Positions 57,075 to 64,000 of a DNA stretch of 64,000 bases are shown here, in pieces. The DNA is taken from positions 124,001-188,000 of the forward strand of contig JALIZF010001718.1 in NCBI GenBank assembly GCA_029948255.1, read 5' to 3'. Numbering within the stretch: position 1 is the first letter of the stretch; each line of letters opens with the position of its first letter. The position numbers were made by a program, and so were the translations under genes. The notes below the pieces were generated by a model. It made no database searches. It worked only from the letters and a program-made list of their open reading frames with translations, and had not been told where the DNA came from. Source of the stretch: Telmatactis stephensoni (Eukaryota > Cnidaria > Anthozoa > Actiniaria > Isophelliidae).

Positions 57075-57680
57075 ATGGAAAATCCCTATTCCACAACTCA
57101 AGAGGTGAGTTATTACTTAGCTGAAAAAGAATATTTTGAAAAAGATGAGTGGATGGATATTGATGGTTTTTTTGTAGATGTTGAAGGCTATTATATCATT
57201 CTTTGCTCGGTTAGTATTAACACCGGCAATGGCGCCAATGTGGGCTTTAGTCTTGTCGACAGTGGGAATCAGCCCATAATACCCTTCAGAACCACCACAA
57301 ACAAAAGGGTGCCAGTTCATTTTTCTTATGAGCCATGTACTGTGAGCGGGGAAGATTTGACACCTGTGACTTTTCACTTAGTGGCCCATTGCAAAGGGCT
57401 GGTAAAGCTTCGCCTTATGTCAAGCGATGGCGGCACTCGACTCAATGGTACGTTTCATGGCGGAAAACCTGCGGCGGACAAGATCTACAGCCACAAACCC
57501 ATCAGCGTTATGAGCGCCATCCCACTTTGTGGAGCAATAAAACAAAAAAATAATACTATGGCGCCACAGCCCATCGGCAGGGCCGCCTTACCACGGGTCG
57601 AAGAAGATATTAAAAAACCTGTGCCAAAAAATCCAGACAAAAAGCCCCCTACCGACGGTGGAGGCACATCAAGGCTTTAG
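57075..57680 (+). CDS. Beta-rich protein, second of the pair, with Pro/Lys-rich tail
   Basis: 201 codons, starting after AAAATATAATG. The first 145 residues are a diverged copy of the preceding protein (YIILCSVSINTG, GFSLVDSG, TNKRVPVHFSYEP, VTFHLVAHC). About 55 extra residues follow, rich in Pro, Lys and Gly (KPVPKNPDKKPPTDGGG). The tail may anchor the protein or bind a partner. Same caution about function as for its neighbour. Confidence 0.6.
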   Translation: MENPYSTTQEVSYYLAEKEYFEKDEWMDIDGFFVDVEGYYIILCSVSINTGNGANVGFSLVDSGNQPIIPFRTTTNKRVPVHFSYEPCTVSGEDLTPVTFHLVAHCKGLVKLRLMSSDGGTRLNGTFHGGKPAADKIYSHKPISVMSAIPLCGAIKQKNNTMAPQPIGRAALPRVEEDIKKPVPKNPDKKPPTDGGGTSRL

Positions 57681-57684
57681 ATAT

Positions 57685-57865
57685 ATGGACTGCTTAACGT
57701 CGTCGCCGTCGAGTGATTGTGTCATTCCCGAAGAAGTGAAAAAAATGCGGCTGTCTGCACTGCAATGAAATCTACAGAGAAGCAGAGTTTGTGGGCCACC
57801 GCTGTACGGCCGATCTAAAGGCCCGCCGCACTAAAGATGATGGTATCTATCATGGCGCCGATTAG
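57685..57865 (+). pseudogene. Small zinc-finger protein with frameshift
   Basis: It starts 4 bp after the previous stop in a TTTAGATATATG context. The first frame reads MDCLTSSPSSDC. After a run of seven A bases near 57,739 coding continues in another frame with CGCLHCNEIYREAEFVGHRC, a C2HC-type zinc finger, ending at 57,865. One base lost or gained in the A-run explains the break. The function is unknown; a DNA-binding role is likely for such a finger. Confidence 0.5.
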
Positions 57866-57875
57866 AATACGAAAA

Positions 57876-58329
57876 AAAAGGGGTAGGGCTCAAATTAAGA
57901 ATGGTATGGTATTTTGGTATCGTTTTATATTTTTTATCCTTATGCGAAAAAAGGGGTAGGGCTAAATTAAAGAATAGGTCTGGTATTTTGGTATCGTTTT
58001 ATGTAATACTATTATCCTCTTAGAGATATAAATTACTCTTCTAAGGCGCTATAGAAGTAATATACTATTATCCTCTTAGAGATATAAATTACTCTTCTAA
58101 GGCGCTATAGAAGTAATATACTATTATCCTCTTAGAGATATAAATTACTCTTCTAAGGCGCTATAGAAGTAATATACTATTATCCTCTTAGAGATACAAA
58201 ACGGTACCAAAATACCATACCATTCTTAATTTGAGCCCTACCCCTTTTTTTGCATAAGGATAAAAAAATATAAAACGATACCAAAATACCATACCATTCT
58301 TAATTTGAGCCCTACCCCTTTTTTTGCAT
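57876..58329. repeat. Palindromic repeat block with 56-bp tandem core
   Basis: Two direct copies of a segment of about 70 bp (AAAGGGGTAGGGCT, then GGTATTTTGGTATCGTTTTA) lie on the left (57,876-57,945; 57,948-58,000). Two inverted copies lie on the right (58,198-58,264; 58,270-58,329). Between them are 3.3 tandem copies of a 56-bp unit (58,005-58,196; ATTATCCTCTTAGAGATA..) with starts at 58,011, 58,067, 58,123 and 58,179. The block sits exactly where rightward and leftward gene blocks converge. Confidence 0.95.
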
Positions 58330-59037
58330 TTAATAGCGCCCTTTGAGCCATTGGCCTAATTCTTTTATCCGCTCTTCATGGGCGGCCGCAAAGTCGTCTT
58401 CGCATTTTTTAGCCAGCGCGTCATAATACTTTTCCATATTGGCATTATATTCGCTTACGCCGCCGCAGACATTATGCGACATGTGATAACGTAGACTCTG
58501 TTTAGAGGCAAAATCTCTTTTACAGGCCGGACATGGATTATCTAAGTACAGCATTTCTTCTTCGGCTTCTCTCCGCGGCATCCTATCTTTGAGCGGATAT
58601 AAACACTGCCAAATGTGATTTTCCGAATCTCTAACGTCTCTACAGATGCCGTGATGCATAGAAGTCCAATGTGGGCGATTTTCCCAGGGCACGCCTTCAA
58701 TGTCGTCAAAATAGGCACCGCTGCCAAAGCGCTCATCTATGCGCTTTTTTTCATTATTCAGACGTTCTATATGCGGGCAATCGCAGCGCGCCATCAAATC
58801 GCCGCAGTCGTAGCACTCTAAATCGCCAAAGTCATATTCTTCAGACGCTCTTTCTTCCGACGGTGCCACTATAGGCCTTTTCAAGCATATTTTACTTTTC
58901 AAATGCGACTGTAGCCGCTGTAAACGGCAAAAGTTCTTTCCGCACAAAGGACACTGGGTCTGACAGGTTTTGGCGAGTTCATGTTGCCGTAAACGGCGTT
59001 CAGAGGTAAAGCTTTTAGAGCAATGTACACAATTCAT
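58330..59037 (-). CDS. Multi-zinc-finger protein (C2HC type)
   Basis: 235 codons starting after TAGTATAAAATG. Two adjacent fingers at the N-terminus (CVHCSKSF..HELAKTC and CPLCGKNF..HLKSKIC) end in Cys rather than the second His of classical C2H2 fingers. A middle Cys-rich patch (CYDCGDLMARCDC) and a third finger near residue 175 (CPACKRDFASKQSLRYH) follow, then a helical C-terminus. It is probably a nucleic-acid-binding regulator of the element. The stop codon touches the palindromic repeat block. Confidence 0.7.
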   Translation of the reverse strand: MNCVHCSKSFTSERRLRQHELAKTCQTQCPLCGKNFCRLQRLQSHLKSKICLKRPIVAPSEERASEEYDFGDLECYDCGDLMARCDCPHIERLNNEKKRIDERFGSGAYFDDIEGVPWENRPHWTSMHHGICRDVRDSENHIWQCLYPLKDRMPRREAEEEMLYLDNPCPACKRDFASKQSLRYHMSHNVCGGVSEYNANMEKYYDALAKKCEDDFAAAHEERIKELGQWLKGRY

Positions 59038-59158
59038 TTTATACTAATAAAAACTATACCCTCAAATAATGATACCGCAGCGAATAAAAAAAAGCCATAG
59101 CATCATTTTTTCCGTGGCATAAAACTTACTATTATTAATCCGGCCTTCAGTTTTTCTT

Positions 59159-59341
59159 TCATTCGGCCGTGGCATTTTTTTTTCCGTATTCTAAGGTCCA
59201 TGAATCGTCGCTGTCCGTGTCACTGAGGGTCCAATCGCTGCTATGTAAAGAGTCATCGGCACTACTGATGTCGCTGTAGCTCCAGTCGCTTCGGGATTCA
59301 TCGGCGCTTAAAATACTACTGTCGCTGTCGCAGGAACTCAT
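59159..59341 (-). CDS. Short acidic Ser/Asp-rich protein
   Basis: 60 codons starting after AAATATAATG. Composition is dominated by Ser and Asp with repeated SDWxxSD-type units. No domain. It could be an intrinsically disordered acidic regulator or a DNA mimic; neither is shown. Confidence 0.5.
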   Translation of the reverse strand: MSSCDSDSSILSADESRSDWSYSDISSADDSLHSSDWTLSDTDSDDSWTLEYGKKNATAE

Positions 59342-59346
59342 TATAT

Positions 59347-59670
59347 TTAAGAGAACATATCTTTCTTTTCTATTTTGACCGCATTAAAGCTCCAATAGCT
59401 ATTATTGCCACAACGGCTTTTTTTGAGCCCATTACTCCGTATATGCGTATATTCTTTGCCCTCTAAAGTCTCTTTTACCCGCTGCGGCGCCCACATAGTG
59501 TAAAAATTATTATCGCCATCCTCCAGGGTCAGCTTCATACTCTCGGCCGCGTGTATCTCAAAGACATCATAGCCCACAATCTTATAAATGCGCCCGACTT
59601 CTAAATCGCGCCACTTTGTCATGGTTTCGGCCTCTTTGATGGCTTTGTTAAATTCTTCGGCGCTGATCAT
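59347..59670 (-). CDS. Small single-domain protein, possible OB-fold
   Basis: 107 codons starting after AAGATATAATG, five bases upstream of the acidic gene. Pattern: TKWRDLEVGRIYKIVG, a central strand region, FYTMWAPQRVKETLEG, then a Gly/Ser-rich basic turn and a final strand. From memory, small proteins with this WRDLExGxIYKI / WxPxRV layout recur in animal Polinton-like elements, and an OB-fold ssDNA-binding role is plausible. It is intact. Confidence 0.5.
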   Translation of the reverse strand: MISAEEFNKAIKEAETMTKWRDLEVGRIYKIVGYDVFEIHAAESMKLTLEDGDNNFYTMWAPQRVKETLEGKEYTHIRSNGLKKSRCGNNSYWSFNAVKIEKKDMFS

Positions 59671-59699
59671 TATATCTTAAAGATGTTTTACCTTTAAAA

Positions 59700-60509
59700 T
59701 CAAATACGATGGATCACCTTTAGATGCGCCGCCAATGTTTCTTCGGTTTTAAAGCGCCTTGGACACCGCGGGCAAGGCATCCTGAGGCCGCAGCAGTATT
59801 CTTTTAAGACGTCAACTATCTCATCGTAGTCATGGCTGACCAGCGTTAAATAGCCCTCTTGCTCATAGCGTCGTAATATTTCTTTTTGCGCCTCAGATAC
59901 CTCTCCCGTGCCCTTAGGTGTCTTAAATTCTATACAGAGGCCGTTATAATTTTTATGCGAATTTTGCACTATAAGATCTGGTTGCCCTTTCTGATAGCCC
60001 TTTTGCCAGCTTTGTATGCGCTTTTCCCGGCTATCTTGGTTTTCTCCGAGCCCGGCGACAAGGAGAAGATTATGAAAGCGGCGGATATAATCTATTACTT
60101 TTTTATGTAAGTCAAACTCATTTTCGATCTTAAAGCACGTGATGGCCCTTATATCCTTTTTGAACTCATAACAGCCCGTTTTACGAATCTGCGGTAATAC
60201 CTCTGAAAACACCCACTTTCTGAATTCTACGGCGCTGGGCAGCTTACTGCTAAAAATTAACTCATACAGGCCAGGCTCAGTAACATAGACGGTGTTTGGC
60301 TGCTCATTCAAGGGGGCATTATTTCGATGCCCCCTTATATCACACAGGGATTTCTTGTACTCCTCAGATACGTGGTCTCTTATAGCATTTTTTGCACAAC
60401 TGTAGCCTAAGGCCTTAGCAACGTCTTTTGCTTTAAAATACAATTCATCTCCTTTTTTTAGGGTATTGAGTTTTAGATTTAGCTGTGGGTTTTCAAAGAC
60501 GCGTAACAT
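59700..60509 (-). CDS. BRO-N / PD-(D/E)xK nuclease / C2H2 fusion protein
   Basis: 269 codons starting after a GATATACCATG context. Residues 1-115 form a BRO-N domain (LYFKAKDVAKALGY, TEPGLYELIFSSKL, FRKWVFSEVLP), a DNA-binding module of large DNA viruses and phage antirepressors. Residues 130-235 form a VRR-NUC-like nuclease (GQPDLIV with the Asp at 178, IEFKTPK with Glu194 and Lys196, EAQKE with Gln208). Residues 246-267 are a C2H2 finger (CPRC..HLKVIH). All catalytic positions look present, so a sequence-directed nuclease is the natural reading, as an element-encoded defence, regulatory or DNA-processing enzyme. The shortened relative just upstream points to duplication. Confidence 0.8.
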   Translation of the reverse strand: MLRVFENPQLNLKLNTLKKGDELYFKAKDVAKALGYSCAKNAIRDHVSEEYKKSLCDIRGHRNNAPLNEQPNTVYVTEPGLYELIFSSKLPSAVEFRKWVFSEVLPQIRKTGCYEFKKDIRAITCFKIENEFDLHKKVIDYIRRFHNLLLVAGLGENQDSREKRIQSWQKGYQKGQPDLIVQNSHKNYNGLCIEFKTPKGTGEVSEAQKEILRRYEQEGYLTLVSHDYDEIVDVLKEYCCGLRMPCPRCPRRFKTEETLAAHLKVIHRI

Positions 60510-60565
60510 GGTATATCAGTATTATTTTTTTAATCTTAAAATCCGATGCTGCTAAAAATTGGCTC

Positions 60566-60742
60566 TTATATTTTTTTAATCTTAATATGCAATGCCGGGT
60601 GCAAGGGAGCGGTGAAATCGCGCGGCCTCAGGAATTTCTTATAGTCCTCAGATACCCGAACATAGCCTAAAGCCGTGGCAATATCTTTTGACTTAAAATA
60701 CAAATCATCTCCGTTTTTTAGCTTTACAAAAACGCGTAACAT
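60566..60742 (-). pseudogene. Internally deleted BRO-N copy
   Basis: 58 codons opening MLRVF and containing DLYFKSKDIATALGY like its neighbour, then jumping to SEDYKKFLRPRD with the intervening segment missing, and ending without the rest of BRO-N or the nuclease. The upstream region (GATATACCATG preceded by the complement of TTAATCTTAAAAGCCGATG) is nearly the same as that of the full gene. It is a tandem-duplication remnant. Confidence 0.7.
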
Positions 60743-60808
60743 GGTATATCTATTATTTTTTTTAATCTTAAAAGCCGATGGATTTAATAGGCAATGGACT
60801 GAAGTTGA

Positions 60809-62037
60809 TTACCTTCTATGTTCATTTGCGCATCGCCGACTGACAAAGATGTGGCAGTTGATCTTGTCATCATTGCCCGCGCCAGAATTTGTTGTGCGTT
60901 TTATCTCCAAAGTGACGCCGTCTTGTGTGCTGACCAGTTTTAAGCCCTGGCCGTGGATGTCATTGTCCTCTGAGGTTCTTAGATCCACCCACAGGGCATA
61001 TTTATTGCCATGAAAGAATTGCTGGGGGCTTATGTGGTCGCCAAACCGTCTTACTACTTCTTTGTAAATGTCGGCCGGCTTCAGGCCCTGCGAGTAAATC
61101 TTATTAGGAACGCCGTTGATATTGACTTTGACGTCGGTAATGTTCGGATTGACAAACTTCTCTGAATCTCTCTGGCCGGCCGAAAACGGCTTTACGAAGA
61201 GCAGCAGCAGCCCAGACAGAGACCTGCGGGGTATATTCACCGTTTCGGTAATTAAATCTTGGGTCTTGTCTAGAACGGGGATGGTCTTGTGATGATGCAC
61301 GTGGTCATAGAGAAAAGCCTTGCCAGCAGAGTATTCAGCGGCGGCACTGCGGGCTAAGGTATCGCTGTGAATGGTTTCATACTGCAGCTGTAGATTGGTC
61401 ATACTGTAGTCGTGAATCGCCCCAGTCAAAGCCGAGTCAGTGCCCTGCAGTAAGTTAGTGGTGTCCGCCAGCGTCACTTCAAACTGCATATCAGATGATA
61501 AGATTCTGGGGTAAAAGACACCATGGGTCTTCAGAACTTCAAAATCCAAAGGGATGACATATTTGGTGCCATAGGCCGTTGATAGCGCCGTAGCTTCTGC
61601 ATCACTTCCCTTATTGGATGAAGCTACTTCTCATCTTTCTAACGGTATCAGTGCCAACGCCCTGCTCCACCAGCACATCTCTCTCTTTGGGCCATAGGAA
61701 TAGATCTTTGTAAGTGTGGTAAAGGTCATACCTGTTGAGATCTAAAAGACATTCTCCGGCAAATTTAACTTTCATCCTATTGACGATGTTGCGGCCGATG
61801 TTGTTAACGCAATGGCGTTTGTCGGCCGTTGATGGTTGTATGGCCAAATCAAACCGCAGCGCCAGGGTGCCAGGCACTAAGAGAAGATTTTCTGAGAGCG
61901 TGGGGACGCTGACGTATAATGTCTCGCCGGGCTTTGCACTAGAGGGCGTAAAAGTAACGCGGTGAAAAGTCCTTTCGGCCTTTAAGCCGCCGGTCTGTTT
62001 GGGCAGAATACTGAGGGTCTAACTTTGAGCTGATCAT
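60809..62037 (-). pseudogene. Major capsid protein (double jelly-roll type), frameshifted
   Basis: The gene starts at 62,037 and is read in at least three frames: a short start, a middle piece 61,877-61,611 and a long 246-codon piece 61,549-60,809. The middle has the conserved capsid block PGTLALRFDLAI, NNIGRNIVNRMKVKFAGE and LNRYDLYHTYKDLFL. The last piece has strand-rich sequence with FYPRILSSDMQFEVTL and VRRFGDHISPQQFF. By family knowledge this protein forms the hexameric capsomers of Polinton/adintovirus particles. Breaks lie near 62,015 and near 61,600. Loss of frame makes this copy non-functional. Confidence 0.75.
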
Positions 62038-62046
62038 TATATATAT
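62038..62046. promoter_or_regulatory. Nine-base TATA spacer between divergent start codons
   Basis: TATATATAT alone separates the start codon of the capsid gene (leftward, 62,037) from that of the coiled-coil gene (rightward, 62,047). Both genes also follow the TATA-before-ATG rule seen throughout the element. The two late-type genes therefore appear to share a core promoter; this is inference. Confidence 0.5.
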
Positions 62047-63476
62047 ATGGAAGGAGAAATAGAATCCTGATTTTGACCCCACCACCGAAGAAGGTCAAGA
62101 AGATATTAACGACGACGAATTAGCGCCCCTGATAGAACAAGGAAAAAGAGATAAGTGGGCCATCTTTAGAGATGCATTTCGTCGTTTTGGCGACGGCGCT
62201 GGCAGTTATATCAGACGCCTCGGAAGGGACTACGAGCGTTTGCATCCCGAGGAGCCCGTACCTGAGTACCTTCAAATGGAAGAATTTAACAAATTTCACG
62301 ATGAAGAAACACTAAAAGAAATTCTTCAAACTCCGGTCGAACTGGCCGAAAAACGCCTCTTAGAATTATACGAACACTTTAACTTCGATTATGTAAAACT
62401 ATCTGAGCATCGGGGCCAGGCTTACATCTCTTTTCCAAACGAAAAGAAAAAAGACGCCTGGACTAAGCCACAAAAACTTTTTACTAAAGATGGTGAGGTT
62501 ACAGAAACGGTAAAGGCGCTCAAGGGATTTAAAATGGCATCGAAAGGCCTCTTAGAGCTATTGAAAGAGCATAATGCAAAGATCGCATTACAAAAGAGAG
62601 CCATCGACCTAGAAGATCAACTAGGCGAGGCCGAACAAGCCCTTGCGGTCAAAACCCAGGCCCTGTCTAATCTACAATCCCGATTTGATCGCGTCCAGTC
62701 AGAATACGAAAAAGCCTTGACGGCCAACGAAGAACGCCACAACCTAGAGACAGAAAACTTCCTCGAAGATGCCGAACAACGCTACAATTCTATTTTAGAA
62801 GAAAGAAATATCATTGTCACCGAGGCCAACAAAGCCCTGCGAGAAAGAGACCGTGCCCGCGCGGCGCTAGACGAAACCGCCCAAGAGTTAGGGATGGCCA
62901 AAACCGACGCCGCCGCCCTTCGTTCTGAACTCGCGACCGCGCAAACAGAAAAGGCCGAGTTAGAACATAGAGTCCGCACCCTTGAAGAGCGGCTAAGGCA
63001 AACGACACAGGCGATAGAAGATTTAGAACATAACATTAACGAAAAACAACAAATCATCAACGACCTAAATCGCCCTGAAGAAGAACGCACAGCCGCCCAA
63101 GAAGAACTAACCTCCCTTCAAGAAAGAGTCGCCGAGCTTAAAAAAGAAAAAAATAAATTAGAGCGTGAATTAGGCCTCACCACCAAAGAAAAAATAAAAC
63201 GAGCCCTTTTGAAATATGGCATTCCTGCGGCCTTTGCCGTGGCTATAAGTAGTGTCATAGGAGTCATATTAACCTCTTTAAAAGGTGTCGGCGCCGGTGT
63301 TAAAAAAATAGGTCAAGGCCTGACCGCGCTAGGTAAAAAAATGGCCGCCGCCGTGCCAGGTCTATTAGGCAGCGTCTTATCTTTGGTGTTGAAGACCGGC
63401 GGCGAATTGCTGAAGTTTGTCGGCAACAATATTTGGATTCCTTGTCGTAGCTATAGGCGCCGTACTTACTAAAGAA
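62047..63476 (+). pseudogene. Coiled-coil structural protein with C-terminal membrane region
   Basis: The start at 62,047 gives seven codons and a TGA; coding resumes in another frame near 62,065 and is then open for about 470 codons. Residues 1-60 are acidic, followed by a globular segment (DWAIFRDAFRRFG-like, then KLSEHRGQAYISFPNE). A coiled coil of about 200 residues follows (about 62,580-63,180; LEDQLGEAEQALAVKTQ and similar). The C-terminus has KYGIPAAFAVAISSVIGVIL (membrane helix), a Gly/Lys stretch (GVKKIGQGLTALGKK) and a second hydrophobic helix cut by a frameshift near 63,435. From memory, proteins with this layout are common in cnidarian Polinton-like elements. A membrane-active or core virion protein is plausible. 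Confidence 0.6.
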
Positions 63477-63494
63477 GCTAAAGATATAAAATCT

Positions 63495-63511
63495 AAAAAT
63501 CTGCGATTTTT
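63495..63511. terminator. AAAAATC-TGC-GATTTTT hairpin between convergent genes
   Basis: Perfect 7-bp arms and a 3-base loop. It overlaps the stop of the leftward gene ending at 63,510 and lies just after the end of the rightward coiled-coil gene. It matches the hairpin at 57,050-57,066 except for one loop base. Confidence 0.45.
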
Positions 63512-63990
63512 AACGTAGCATAAAATAACCCAAACCAACAGCCGCAGCAGTAATGCCGCCCTTTAAAAGATCATGGTCGTATTCTTCTTTTATAGTCGGC
63601 AGCGGCTTAATAGGCTTTTTCTTTGTGGGTACTTCTTTTTTAGGCGGTGGCTTTTTCTTCGGCGGCTTATCAAAATGAGGCACGGGCTGCTTAGTGTCTA
63701 CATTCACCTCATTAACACCCATCTTCATGTCTGCCGTCGCCCTTTGCAGCCTGTTATTATACCCCGCCACACCTGCCCGCATTCAATATCAAATGGCTGG
63801 GCATCAACCAGCAGCCAGGCGCTATGGCAAAATCCAGCCGCACCTTCGCACTTTGAACCGCCATCTGATACCGCTGTATGCTTTTAGAAATGTCCGCCTC
63901 TTTTATGGCATCTTCAAACAATTTCAAAAACACCGCTCTCGTTTCTGTAGCAGAGCCGGCATCGCCTACAATACTACTCCTTGTATTCAC
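63510..63990 (-). pseudogene. Pro/Lys-rich protein with C-terminal membrane segment, frameshifted
   Basis: Two frames overlap: 63,990-63,757 (helical N-terminus: ETRAVFLKLFEDAIKEADIS, YQMAVQSAKV) and 63,782-63,510 (KPPKKKPPPKKEVPTKKK linker, then GGITAAAVGLGYFML as a membrane anchor). They read as one protein of about 155 residues broken near 63,790. The function is unknown; the layout suggests a small virion membrane protein. The true start may lie beyond the window. Confidence 0.45.
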
Positions 63991-64000
63991 CTGCGCCCCC

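Larger units (their letters stand above)
49310..64000. mobile_element. Decaying Polinton/adintovirus-like element, right end outside window
   Basis: This region combines a family-B DNA polymerase/helicase, a retrovirus-type integrase, an FtsK/A32-type packaging ATPase, a double-jelly-roll-type major capsid protein, and many small genes packed on both strands without introns. This is the gene set of Polintons (Mavericks) and related adintoviruses: virus-like elements that integrate in animal genomes. Most core genes carry frameshifts; the integrase is open. The part after about 56.35 kb is visibly richer in G+C than the part before it. No terminal inverted repeat could be verified. Confidence 0.85.

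Noticed and set aside
58005..58196. CRISPR-like array in the 56-bp repeat
   Set aside because: The repeats are contiguous with no unique spacers.
1..64000. tRNA, rRNA or other structured RNA genes
   Set aside because: I looked for cloverleaf-like and rRNA-like stretches by eye and found none that I could support. A covariance-model search would be decisive.

Overview
The window looks like nuclear DNA of an invertebrate animal. It has long AT-rich non-coding stretches, spliced genes with GT..AG introns, and many DNA transposons with terminal inverted repeats (TIRs) and clean target-site duplications (TSDs). It also has LINE fragments and a virus-like Polinton element. A cnidarian, probably an anthozoan such as a coral or sea anemone, is my best guess from the mix of repeat families (dispersed GCGAGCGCGAAGCGCGAGC palindromes, CAGGGGCGGATCCAGG-type MITEs, THAP and YqaJ transposons). 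That guess is inference, not proof. I see only one ordinary host gene, a four-exon kelch-like (KLHL) gene at 1.1-5.0 kb.

From 5 to 22 kb the DNA is a nest of mobile elements: MITEs of Mutator (9-bp TSD), hAT-like (5-bp), Harbinger-like (TTA) and Tc1/mariner-like (TA) type, LINE relics, and a 5.8-kb Mutator-like element (MULE) at 11,696-17,516. The MULE has a spliced transposase gene. Its left TIR was entered by a 1.78-kb element carrying a spliced PHD-finger gene. The MULE is also flanked by a direct repeat of about 245 bp.

From 22.9 to 34.0 kb lies a decayed multidomain gene of a family repeated in invertebrate genomes. It is cut in two by a 6,352-bp ISL2EU-type transposon (26,160-32,511, TSD AT). 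That transposon carries a broken THAP transposase and an intact 983-residue protein combining SWIM, YqaJ nuclease, two PHD fingers and a Ulp1-like protease. From 34 to 38.7 kb there are LINE and THAP-transposase relics.

From 38,730 to 47,709 is a 9-kb non-autonomous element with TIRs. It holds twelve copies of a 184-bp satellite near its left end, a second degenerate array near its right end, and a 554-bp MULE-type MITE inside.

From about 49.3 kb to the window edge is a decaying Polinton/adintovirus-like element. It holds a protein-primed-type DNA polymerase fused to an SF1 helicase and an HNH-like domain, an intact integrase, a broken packaging ATPase, a broken major capsid protein, a BRO-N/nuclease/zinc-finger protein, zinc-finger proteins, small membrane proteins and many genes of unknown role. 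Its genes on both strands start right after a TATA-like tract, and two convergent gene blocks meet at an elaborate palindromic repeat. The right end of the element lies beyond the window.
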